Assembly (NCBI GenBank): GCA_022749755.1 | Contig: CM040447.1 | Location: 8,330,545 to 8,394,544, forward strand | DNA: 64,000 nt | Source of the DNA: Azadirachta indica | Taxonomy: Eukaryota > Streptophyta > Magnoliopsida > Sapindales > Meliaceae | Reading direction: 5' to 3' | Shown: piece by piece, positions 33,462-44,453 of the stretch | Numbering within the stretch: position 1 is the stretch's first letter | How the letters are laid out: each line of letters starts with the position of its first letter | The notes under the pieces: generated by a model | Told to the model about the DNA's origin: nothing | Database searches by the model: none | What the model saw: only the letters and a program-made list of their open reading frames with translations | Program-made: the position numbers and the translations under genes

Positions 33462-35823
33462 AGGAAGTAACAAGCGACCTGGGAAAAGAAGAAAGAGGTA
33501 TAGATTGGCTTGAGCTAGGGTTAGGATTAGGGTTAGGGTTTGGGTTTAGCAATAATGGGTATAAGAACCGCCAAAAGGATGAAAAATCACACCCAGTTTC
33601 AGTTTCTAGCACTCCATTAGCATCCCAACCTTCAACATTCTTTATCCACCACCAGAGTCACCTTCATCAGCAAATAGAGGTGGGTTTAGGGTCAGGGTTT
33701 GATTATAAAGGTGTCAGGCCATCTAGTAATAATAACAACAGGCTGTTGCAAGATCTTCATCATCATCAAGATTACGATCGTGATTTGCCATTATTTCAAT
33801 GGCAAATGCATATGTTCAATGATTCAAATGATTACTCAACAAGCAGAAGACCCCACCCTGGTTTTTGGTTTACACTTATCTCCTCTACCAACCGGTAAGC
33901 AAATGTTATAAATTAACACACTATTTGGGTTAATCCTCATTTATCCCATTAATTATATCAGTAATTTCTCTCCTTTTCTTTTCAAATTTTTTGGGTTGAT
34001 TTTCTTTCCCTTTTTCTCTAGATCTCTTTGTTTCTTGGGTCTTTCCCCTCTTTCTTTGCCCTTATCTAGATAATTATATTTTTGTTGGTTACTAAAATAG
34101 CCATCATTGTATTAGTGTTAATCACATAATTAAGCTGCAGGGATGGAGAAGCAGCACTGCCTCAAATACCGAAGGCGTATATTAGAGTGAAGTAAGTGGT
34201 GCACGTTAGATGATCATCAATATTACTAAGGATTACATGATTGTATCATTTCAGTCTTTTTCGTATACTTTCTACAAGCTAATGATGTTGTTCAGTGAGA
34301 AAAAAAAAAGCTGACGTTGCTGTTTTTTTTGGGTTTTGGTGTTATCCTTTTATTATTTGTTTTGTTAATAGAGACGAGAACATGACTGTTTTCACTGTTA
34401 AAAAGTACCTGGTTGCAAAGCTTGGTCTCTCCAACGAAGCTGAGGTAATTAATTACTCTCTGTCTCTCTCTCTCTCTCTCTGTCTCTCCTTGCATGAAAG
34501 TGATCATTTGTAATTGTTTTGTAATTAGTCAGATGACAAATCACGTTCCATTTAACAGCACTCTTATTATAAATCAAATCAACTGGCAATTGCAATTTGC
34601 AAATCTAGTTCTGTTTGAAATTCTAGGGTTTTGAATAATCTCATGAAATTCTTCTAATGAAGTTAATTATTTAGTTTGGACCAAACTTAGATGAAAATTT
34701 TATCTGCATAAATGATTTCTTGGTACATAAAATGTAATTTTTTTTTTTTTTTGCCTTTCAATGATAATAAAAAATCCCCAACTACACAAAATGTCCTATG
34801 TGAATTATTAATGACAAAATACATTGTATTATTATCGTTGGAAGACTATCCAGTAACAAATAACATGACATAAACAAACATCACTACATGCTTATAATAA
34901 TTACTGAGCTCTTACTCTATAAATTAGTGATAGTCATAAACACGTCACATAAATAAGAATTTATTTTCGATTATTGAGTATATTTAAGGATTAAAATATA
35001 TTTATAAAAAAATACGACAATATGTGACCTTTTTTCAAGAAAAATATTTCAAAATCTTTCATCATACCGAAACAACTCTATCACTTACATTACTTTTATC
35101 CAGGGTGTGAATTTAAGGTGCTAGTGCTAATAACAATTCTAGTGGTCATAATTACTTTGCACAATCATGTCTCTTCATAATTGTTTTATATATTATTGTT
35201 CTCTTGAGAAGACATAATTAATCCTTGCTATATTATAGACTGCTAAGGGCTAATCGGTCCTGCTAATTCTACTTTTTTTTTCTTGAAAAAGAAGAAATGA
35301 AAGGTTAGTGGGTACCCAATTGTCTCATTAGTTTCATTGGTATCATAATTGCTGCATTAATTTGGCAGTAACACTGCTTCTATTAGGTTCTGCTAGATTC
35401 TATCAGTCTCCCAGTAGCTATTATCATTATGTATAATCACATAAAATATCCCTCCTCCTATAAGCAATAAAATATGTGTTACACTTGACCAAATAGCATT
35501 TACAGTTATTGTATAGCACAATAAACTATCTACAGTTATAATCCTTCACTTCTACATGGTCGTTAGATTAAATTTCAATGTTTGTAATATAACTTGTTAT
35601 ATGTAAATGTCATACATAATCGATAATATTTGTTGTGTGATATTGACAACAGATTGATATATCATGCATGGGGCAGAAGCTGTTGCAAACACAAACATTG
35701 AAGCAAGTGAGAGATGCTGTTTGGTTTCCCAGATTGATACATTCTGTAAATTCATCAAGTCTTTTGTTCAGAAACTCACAGCAAATGTCTATGCCATTGC
35801 ATTATGGAAGAAGATGCCTCTAG
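33416..35823 (+). CDS. LAX2-like: LAX PANICLE 2-like protein with C-terminal RAWUL/ubiquitin-like domain (four exons)
   Basis: Exons 33416-33894, 34141-34191, 34372-34444 and 35653-35823 join with GT-AG introns into one 257-aa frame (774 nt) with no stop. The N-terminal 150 residues are low complexity: Leu/Gly repeat WLELGLGLGLGFGF, His/Gln-rich stretch, Asn run. The C-terminal 100 residues carry the conserved part: FWFTLISSTNR, LPQIPKAYIRVKDENMTVF, VKKYLVAKLGLSNEAEIDIS, CMGQKLLQTQTLKQVRDAVW, ending MPLHYGRRCL. This matches plant LAX2-type proteins with a RAWUL-like fold, nuclear factors linked to axillary meristem formation in rice. The third intron (1.2 kb) is the longest. It is the only intact host gene in the window. 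Family assignment is from memory of the motif; an alternative is another RAWUL (PcG RING finger-like) protein without RING. Confidence 0.75.
34457..34491. repeat. (CT)n microsatellite in intron 3
   Basis: CTCTCTGTCTCTCTCTCTC.. starts about 13 bases after the exon 3 donor. Confidence 0.85.
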
Positions 35824-36860
35824 ATTCTACTAAACTTCGCTAATTGTGAAGTATTAGTTAATTATAATTTGTAGAATATGTTAGAATTGAATGTGCTTCA
35901 TCAAGCAATGTCTAAATGTATATACACATTGCTACCTTTTAACTTTTGCTCATCTGTATAATGTTTGATGTAGAACATATCCCAGTACTGTATGCAACAT
36001 GTGTGAATTTGGCTATTATATAGGGAAAATTTCATTTTGGTCCCTATTATGTGAGGAAATATACACTTTTGTCACTTCTCTTAGTTTATTTTAAAAACTT
36101 CCTAATGTTTTAGGAAATATTTCACTTTGGTCTTTAATTATAATATAATATATGATTAAATGAACTGATACATTTAACGGAATTGATAGAGAGAGTAATG
36201 AGATTTTGTTGAAAGAATAGATTCAAGTTGATTAAAAATTGCAGGGACTTGATTGAGATAAATTATAAATTATTATCTCAAGTTTCCAAATCTAGTGTGG
36301 TGGGTAACAATTGTCCAAATCCAATATCGATACACAAGTAAAGATGTAATAACGTCTATGTAAATTTGATATAAACTCTATAGAGATCTGATTGTACATA
36401 ATGATGCCCAAAATAAAAAAATAACATTCTTTCAATTTTTCTCTCGCATTTCCGGCAAACAAAATCTGACTTGAGCAAGAAAACTTTTGGAAGCTCCATT
36501 GTAGCAAATCTTGGAACTTGCAGTAAACATAAAAGATAATTAACATCTATTATTAAGTGATGTGATATTTTAGTTATAATATATTATTTATTTATATTAG
36601 TTTTTTTTATTTTAGTGGACCAAGAAGAAGGTGTATTGTGGGCCAAAATTATGGCCTAAAATATGTATGATTAAAAGGTCCAAATAATGCTTAATTTATT
36701 TTCGGAATCAGAACGAAGGTGAAATAAGAAATTCTCCGAGGGTTTTGATTAGAATACAACTCTTTGAGCCACAAGAAAAATTCTATTTATAAGTAGTTAA
36801 ATGGGAATTACGAAAACAACTCATGAAAGATGATGATTAAAAAATTATGGAATATATGAT
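35824..36860. other. 3' flank of the LAX2-like gene and MITE-like fragments
   Basis: Probable 3' UTR to about 36000. 36018-36130 has two tandem copies of a block GGAAAxTATTTCACTTTGGTC-type, like one end of the fold-back elements elsewhere in the window. No gene. Confidence 0.45.
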
Positions 36861-37169
36861 TTGAAGCACTTTATGATTTCTACTTATAATGGTTTGAGAT
36901 TGATGATTATATTCAAAGAACGGAAGGAAGAACAGTTTTTACGGACTTTTGAGATTATTGATCATCCTTTATATGAGCTTAATCTTGATAAACTCCAGCA
37001 AATCCAACACTGGCGTAGTTTTGAGCTCATTCAGAAATTCATTCCAGTTCTCGGTCAAGTTGCTCGTAATGTGATTTTTCTTGACAAAAACAGTCGAAAT
37101 TGTTACAAGTCCATGCTTTATGAACATTATCAAACACTTGTGGCATTGATTTCATTTACTGCACTATGA
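36861..37169 (+). CDS. Unassigned 102-codon frame
   Basis: The frame reads MKHFMISTYNGLRLM..., with EIIDHPLYELNLDKLQQIQHW and FIPVLGQVARNVIFLDKN. Composition is protein-like for plant DNA (balanced charged residues) but I recognise no family. It is next to a MULE transposase fragment on the other strand, so it may be part of a decayed transposon. Low confidence that it is a gene. Confidence 0.2.
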   Translation: MKHFMISTYNGLRLMIIFKERKEEQFLRTFEIIDHPLYELNLDKLQQIQHWRSFELIQKFIPVLGQVARNVIFLDKNSRNCYKSMLYEHYQTLVALISFTAL

Positions 37170-37211
37170 AAATCATGCTTATTATATCCATACGTTCTTT
37201 AAATTACTCTA

Positions 37212-37362
37212 AAAGTAGATCTGTCTGTCTTTTTCATCATCCAAATAGATGCACGCTGGTAATAGAAAGATGCCACCCAAAATAACAGTTGAAAGCAGCA
37301 CACCTCCAAACAATGTCTTCAAATAGGCTCCATCCAACCCAACAAACCTTCTGGACCCTTAA
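37212..37362 (-). pseudogene. Mutator-like transposase fragment (DDE core start)
   Basis: The minus strand reads RRFVGLDGAYLKTLFGGVLLSTV, followed by LPACIYLDDEKD. This matches the MULE transposase core (GLDGCxLKGxxGGxLLxAV), containing its first catalytic Asp. Only about 45 residues are readable. It is not closely related in sequence to the MURA gene at 53-55 kb. Confidence 0.65.
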
Positions 37363-39740
37363 AAATGTACGTAAAATTAAAAATTGTACTTTATGACGTA
37401 TTTAAATCCATTACTTAGCTAGTAAACATCTACATATTTACTATGTACATGGGGTATTTTGATCTGTAACCTTACTTTACAAATTAGTATATATGATAAG
37501 TTATAATAAATAAGTTATAAAAGAAATTTTGAAACTGATTATAAGGCAGGTAACTTTTGTAATTGACTTCAATTTTGGTCGGACCTCTTCAAATATTAAG
37601 ATAAAGTCAATCTTTGTAAAATTAAAATTAATCCAATATAAGTAAAAAAAATTAAAATGAATAACATATTCATACTAATAACTCCGCGCATCATTTTAAA
37701 TCTAAAATTTAAAATTATATGCATAATAGTAATTTTCAATCCAATTCAATATTTTACATACAAAACTATTAACTATAAAAATTGATCCCACTATTATTAC
37801 TCAAGCTCGAAATAATTATGAAAGCATTAAACATGCCTCAAATTATCCTAACTATGCCAAGAGCAATTAGAATAAATTGTAAACATAATAAATACTTAAT
37901 AAAAAAATATCAAAAAAAATATATTTTAGTTATAAAGTAATCAAACTATATATTTTATACTGGTAAAAAATGAATATCTAAACAACACAATTATAGACAA
38001 AATTAACATACAGCAATTAAATTTCAATCATTATTTAAATATTTAATCAATTTCCTTTTGAGTGAATTGAATTACATTAATGGTTAAAAGTATTTAAGCA
38101 AACAATTTTTTTATTTAATTTTTTAATCATTTTATAGTAAAGTTATATATACAAGCTACTCCAATACAGTGTTATACACACCCACTTATATTCAGCGCAC
38201 TAAACTAACCCGTATAGGCAGTATATTTTTTGGTATAAATATTATGCTTATTATTTATTTCTAATATTTGAATATAAGGTCCATTTCATATAATTTTTTA
38301 AATAAATTTTTTTATCAATAAAACTTTAAAACTTTTGACAAAAATTTATTAATTATTTAATTGTTTTGAATAACATTTAAAAAAAATTAAATAATTATTT
38401 TAATAAACAAATTTTTAATAATTTAATTTTAAAAAAAAGTGAAATCTTAAAATAAAATAACAATATTTTAGACAATTTTAAAAAATTTTAAAAATTTTAC
38501 AATTACATTTTAATTTTCTTCTAATAAAAAAAAATTATTTTTTTTAATTCTCAACAGTCTATCAAGCAAACTACATCCAAAAATTAAAAAAAATTTTAGC
38601 CTTAACAAAATCCTTTTAAATAATATAAAAAGCCAAACCAAATCCATACCTATACGTTTGATTTCCCGTATCAAATCCTTATTTGGTCCTCTTTATCGTG
38701 GCAATAGATATAATTCACAAGAATAACTTTCAATTACTACTTAAAATTTATTTTTAACGTTAAATTGGAAAACACAAACACTTAATAAATTATCATTTTC
38801 AATGCTTATTTTAAAAATAATAATAATAATAATAAGTGGACTGTCTTTTAATAAATTATCAGTGGACATTATTCAAATCTAAAGACATTATAACAACGTG
38901 TCCTTTTATATGATTGATGGAACATTTTATTAAAGCTTATTTAAACAGAGTAAGTATTTCAAAAAAATTATAAGAGTAAAAAATTAATAAATATGATTTG
39001 CTAAAGTTTAAATAACACGTAATGATTTCATTTTAATACAAAGCTAATTTTAAAATTTTCAATAAAAAGTACTTTTAGTAATTTCAGTAATATACTTTGG
39101 GTGGTTTCTAGGAATCAATACAAAATCATATTCTTTATAAAGTTATTATTTAACAATCGCTTTTAAGAAAAAAAGAATTCCTAGACATAATTTGAGGACT
39201 AGATTGTCCAATAATTGATTATTTGACACCTAACTTTTTAGAAAAAATTACTCGTGTTTTTACCTGTATTTAACATCTAATGATCTCATTTTAGAGTAAT
39301 GGTTGCCCAAAATCGAAGCACTTCAATTCTAAACATATTCTTCTATAACTGTCAAGGATTCAAAACTAAGAAGCAACAGCCCCCAACATAAGCTTAATCA
39401 CAAACATATACATAAGCTGCATTGTAAGTTTATGTGTATAAAACAGAACGAAAGGCACCAAGTAGCTTCAAAATGGCACCCAGGGAGAATTTGTAGAACC
39501 AAAAACAGCCATAGACCAAGAGACGTCAGCAATAAGAGCAGTTCAGAATGTCAAGCTTCACAAAATCTTGACCACAACTGTAACTCCTTAATCCCGAGCC
39601 ACATGTATCTTCGCCAAAGAGATCTACTTCATCAGAAATACATATTTCCCAGAAAAAAAATTGGTCCAGCTAAAATTGGTTGCTTGTGAATCTACTTATC
39701 ATAAGTGCGGACATACTATCAACCCAAGCAACCAATGAAC
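37363..39740. other. AT-rich intergenic stretch, no gene seen
   Basis: No supported frame at 37400-39290. 39290-39700 has more balanced composition and on the minus strand could be the 3' UTR of an unrecognised transcript; I cannot support coding there. Confidence 0.4.
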
Positions 39741-39748
39741 AATAATTA

Positions 39749-39796
39749 CATCCATCCATCCATCCATCCATCCAAAGCTGAGGCTTATAGGCTTGA

Positions 39797-39841
<45 letters not shown>

Positions 39842-39842
39842 A
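39749..39842. repeat. Microsatellite cluster (CATC)n, (AT)n, (GTAT)n
   Basis: CATCCATCCATCCATC.. at 39749-39773, an (AT) run at 39800-39828 and (GTAT)n to about 39842. Confidence 0.9.
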
Positions 39843-42800
39843 TCCACACACATATATCGGTGTGTTCGTGCATATGTTGATTAATTTCAAGTCTAAAATT
39901 CTATTATAATTAATTCAGCTGGAATCTCAGTTTGCTTACATAATCAATAAACAAGAAATCAATCCTATCTGAACCCATCTAATCAAATCTGTGTGCTACC
40001 AAAGAAAGGTTTTAACAGCATCAACCAGATATATACAAATAGTCTAGCATTCTAATAATTAATGCACCAGGAATGTTAATCTGCATATATGACTTATAAA
40101 CAAGAACTCCATCCAACCTGTGTGAACCGATCTAACGGAATCCCTGTGCCTATCTAATCAAATCCCTGTGCTATTAACAAAATGTAAAGTAATTGCGTAA
40201 ATTAAGGTGTTAATAGTATCATCTTTCAATTTTGCACTCGTCTCAACATGTCCCCCATGCTGAGGAGCCAGTACTCAATCAAATCTCATTTTTTGCCTTG
40301 CCATACAGCTAAAGGTCCAACTATTTTTTATCTGTCAGACAAAGCCAGAAACTAAGGCTCTAGAAATGAACCCAACAGAATTGCAGTTACACCTTGATGT
40401 TGAGACATACTTCCTTGTAAATTTTAAAACATTTAAATTCTGATATTCATCCTATCCATGAATATATCTATCACACCAATGCATCTTCTAGATGCCATTG
40501 GAGCTTTTGATCTTCAACTTGTAAATCTACTCGACACAGTGCATCTCTGGTATTATTGGCTTTCACTTAACTTTGAAAGCAAAGTTGGAAAGGTATTTGG
40601 TAACACCAATTTTTTGTGGAACCCACCCACTTTTCTCATCTAAAGCTTCTATCTCACAATAATTGTGGATTTAAAGTCATGACACGTTAATCCCAAACAT
40701 GTGACACCTCAACCCAAACATGTCCTAGGACTGTTACAAGAAATTTTATAAAAAGAATATTCTTTTTAGATCTTCTAACTCTTTACCAGAATACTCTGCT
40801 ATATGCGTTTCCTCGATGCAGCAACTTCATGAGTTTTTCCTCAAGGAAGCTAATGAAATATAGTAAGTTCCACACACAAGAGAAACAGAAGAGCTAGAAA
40901 GTGTAAAGCTCCAAAAGTGATTTAGAAACAATAACCGAGTAATTCAAAAACAAGAATAACAACATAAATGATAGACAATAATAGGATGCCAAAAGGTTTA
41001 TATCATCTGTTTATTCTGATTAACAATTAAAAATATTTTGCAAATGGCTGAAACAAAAGTCAGCAGTATTGCCATTGATTATTCATAATCTGGAAAGCAT
41101 GATCGCTCAATTATTGCACTTTATAGCGTTTCGTTGTAGCCCTTTGTTTTACAACTGCATCAAACCATCAATTCTGTAGAATTCATATATAGCAAAGTGA
41201 CTTGTCCAAAGAACCAATCGTGTTTCTTCCCTTATCCATACAAGAATCTTCACTTAAATCCCATAATTCATGCAATACCATGCATGTACCATGCCTAACC
41301 TAAAATTTGTAACAAAGAACTGCAAAGTTGTAACATGTTGCTAGTTACATCATAGGAAAAAAAGAGCAACATAATAGAAAGAATTACAAAATTATGACTA
41401 TATCTTGATTGAAAATTATCATAATTGCAGCTTTGTGTAGATACCACCTAACATCATTCCACAAACCTATGTGAGTGCTAAATGAGAACTCAAAACCGTG
41501 AAACATCATGGTAATCGAGGCTTCATAAGAATATTATCAAAATTGATAAGGAGAATAAGCAAAAGGCTATAAGGCACCTAAAGCAGATGGTTCTAGTTGG
41601 TGTGATTAAGACCTGTTACGATGGAGCATACATTTGTGTTCATAAAATTCACTGTTCAACTTTGTTTCATGAGGTTCCATAGCTCCTTTAGCAAGAAATC
41701 AAACTCAGTGGCTACATGCAAATTGAATCCACTACAAAGGACCCAAACCTCAAACTTTCAAGGACAACACAAGAAAGGGGATACTATTGGAAATGAATTA
41801 GAAGCACAAGGAAGAATCAACATCTAGAATGTATCTAAAATTACCCATGAGAATGACGTGAAGTCAATTATTTACATATCAATAAGACCCAAATCCATTA
41901 GTTAACGATGTGAGAATAGAAATAATAGAATAGACCAGCACGGACACCATGTGAAGACAAATTTCAATGTTGTGGTCTCAATAGTACAGCGTAGATACAA
42001 CAGGGTGTATACAGAGATAGCGTAATAAAAAAGCAGGAATTATAACGCCAAGGAATCGCTATAACTATGTCTAAAATCTCGGTTCAACACTGTATACAAC
42101 AACCACCCAAATTTGGGAACACCAGAATTAACATAGCATGTCTAAAGGCTAAAGAAAATAAGTCACTTCAAATAAATGTATCCAGGAAACAAATCCTCAA
42201 GCAAGTTTTTATCCGATCCAAATCAAATATAATTTACAATAATTAAAAAGAAAAAGAAAATGATACACCACAACAAAATTTCTACAACATTCATATAAGC
42301 AGAGACAGTTCTATCTATTGAGATTGAATCAAACAAATTCGAATGGTTTAAAATCAGAAAGCAGAATTATCAAAAGGCATATAATAATCAGAATTAAATG
42401 AAATACAACAGCTTGGTAGTTGGTACCTTAAAACTCATAATCTGGGCAGGAAGAAAAGGAAACCCACAATTCGCATCATTTTTGCGCGAATGATCAGGGA
42501 ACAAAGAACCAAACAGCAATAAAACAAAGATTTTGCAAAACATATAGAGAAATTTAATGATGTTACATGGTAAAGCCAAGGTTAAATATTAAATTTAATA
42601 GAAAAATGAATTTATATGGAGAGAAACTGAAATACTGAATAGAATTCGGGATCATTGCACGCAAAAATGATATAAATCTGATGGGTTCAACTATCAATTT
42701 ACCAGACGCCTTCTTTTACATGCCGGCTGGACAACAAATGCTGTTACTTAACTGTTCCCAGATATTTATACTGTTTTCAAAAAGAAAATTAGGTTTTATT

Positions 42801-43635
42801 TGGTAAAAAGAATTTATAAAATTTTTGTCTTTTACTTTTCCTTTCCATAAGTGGTAGAATAACAATTTTGTCCCTATACTTTTTGAACAAAATTATAAGA
42901 GCTTAATTTGAAGTTTTTAATCTTCAGTTGTCAAACTTTGGAAGGTAAGCCGGCAAGGTGGAAAACCAGAGAGACTGAATTGTTAAACATAAGAAGATTA
43001 TGTCATAATTTATTATTTTCAAGTTTAGTAGTGAAAATGTTATTACCTTCTTGGATTATTTTCGGTTTTACTCCTATATTTATTGATAATTTTCATAAAT
43101 AATTTAAAATTTTAATAAATCTTCAGCAATATCTCTACTAACAACAAATCACCGTTAAAGTTAACAAAAAATGATAAAATAATATAATTATCTTTATTGC
43201 ATTTAATTTCGTGTGTGTAAATACTAAAACAACCTATGTGTATAGTTGATTATGTATTAAAAAGACAAAACTACTCCTATCATTAGTAATATATGCATAT
43301 ATTCTTGAAGAAATAAAATAATTATATATTTAAATTCAATTAAATATTCCCCTTTTACTTTTTCTTTATCTATGTCAGCCAAATTTTAGTTTTATGATCC
43401 TATAGATTCAAACCCTATGGATTACAACTTAATTCTTAATATATAATATATTAAAAAATAATATGCAATACAATAAATAATAATTATTATAATTTATATC
43501 AAATTAGAATTTTTTAAAATTAAATTAAGGTTTCTAATCATTTAAAATTAAATTAGAGATAACAATTAACCAAATTCAAATTAACCAAAATCAAATTAAT
43601 CAAAATAATTAGGGTTTCTAATACACCCAAATCAA
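39843..43635. other. Long stretch without a recognised gene
   Basis: Moderate AT content. Both strands were read for family motifs without success. 42430-42600 on the minus strand has a frame (MALPCNIIKFLYMFCK...) ending at a donor-like TTTAAG|GTACC, so an unrecognised transcript on the minus strand with small exons cannot be excluded. 43500-43635 consists of short AAATTAAATTAG / CAAATTAACCAAAATCAAATTA repeats. Confidence 0.35.
41350..41520. repeat. Dispersed repeat copy A
   Basis: Matches 58473-58640 in direct orientation: shared blocks TAGAAAGAATTACA, GCAGCTTTGTGTAGAT, CATCATTCCACAAACCTA, AACTCAAAA..GTGAAACATC. Confidence 0.75.
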
Positions 43636-43644
43636 ATTAGAATT
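43636..43644. repeat. 9-bp target-site duplication (ATTAGAATT), left
   Basis: ATTAGAATT immediately precedes the left TIR and is repeated exactly at 56448-56456. Nine bases is the Mutator superfamily length. Confidence 0.92.
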
Positions 43645-43755
43645 GGGAAATTTACAAAAATACCAACTGTTCACCCCTACTTTTCTCAAATAACCACTAT
43701 TCAAAATCCTTTTAAAAAATAATCGTCTCTAATTTTTGTGGACAATATTACCCTT
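43645..43755 (+). repeat. Left terminal inverted repeat of the MULE
   Basis: GGGAAATTTACAAAAATACC.. through ..GACAATATTACCC; the reverse complement of 56340-56447 aligns over its whole length with scattered mismatches. Confidence 0.92.
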
Positions 43756-44167
43756 AATGACCCAACACAGTCGAATCCCTAATTTTGCCCAAAATCGACA
43801 ATCTTCTCATTCCCAAACGGTGAAGAAAATTGAAACAAGAAATTGAAGCTATAAAAATCTTCATTCAAAATTCGAATCCTTGACAAGCGAACAAAAGCGA
43901 TTGTGTAGACGGTAGCACGGTGGTGTAGGTTGTTATCTTAACTGGTTGACGACGACAACTTGTGGGGAAGAATTCGAAGAAAATTTGATGGTGACGGTAT
44001 GTATTTATTCTGATTTCTCAGTTTTTAAATAAATTGAAAGCTGAATTTCTTATGAGCCTAGAAACCATGAAAGTAAATTCTTTTTCCTCTTTTGTTTCTT
44101 CTTCTTTGCTTACGGTAATTATGTGTAATATTTGCTACATTGGGTTGGTTTTTTTATTTTACTGAAA
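43756..44167 (+). other. MULE subterminal region
   Basis: A GC-richer stretch at 43800-44000 ends GATGGTGACGGTATGT, i.e. an ATG closely followed by a donor-like GT. It could be an exon/promoter region feeding the captured fragment. No family match. Confidence 0.35.
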
Positions 44168-44453
44168 GCTTTAATAAGTATAAAAAGAGCGTCGAATGAT
44201 TCACATGGAGTTTTAAGCAACTGGAATGAAGATTCTACGGATCCTTGCAGTTGGGCTATAATCACTTGTTCATCTGAAAATCTTGTTATAGGCCTGTGAG
44301 TTTCTTTTTTCTTTTTCTTTTTTTTCATTTGTTCGTTTTCAATGTTAAGCTTTACAAAAACTAAAAAAATCAGTGTCATTTGTGGGTTTCTGCAAGGGAG
44401 CTCTAAGCTAGTCTCTGGAACAATAGCAAATCTCACCAATCTTCCTCAAGTGT
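44168..44453 (+). pseudogene. NIK-like: Captured fragment of a NIK/SERK-type LRR receptor kinase (two exons)
   Basis: 44168-44295 reads ALISIKRASNDSHGVLSNW, then NEDSTDPCSWAIITCSSENL and VIG, ending at a GTGAGT donor. About 44400-44453 reads SSKLVSGTIANLTNLPQV, then GTAAGA. This is the LRRNT_2 cap and first leucine-rich repeat of NSP-interacting kinases (NxWDxxxVDPCSWxMITCS, GTIANLTNLRQV), with exon boundaries where NIK/SERK genes have them. LRR, transmembrane and kinase parts are absent. It lies just inside the left TIR, the position typical of Pack-MULE gene capture. Probably transcribed at most as a chimaera. Confidence 0.82.

Noticed and set aside
39670..39890. Small Tyr/Ile-rich protein frames
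   Set aside because: They are translations of (AT)n and (CATC)n microsatellites.
42394..42579. Minus-strand exon of an unknown gene
   Set aside because: Only a donor-like end supports it; no partner exon or motif found.
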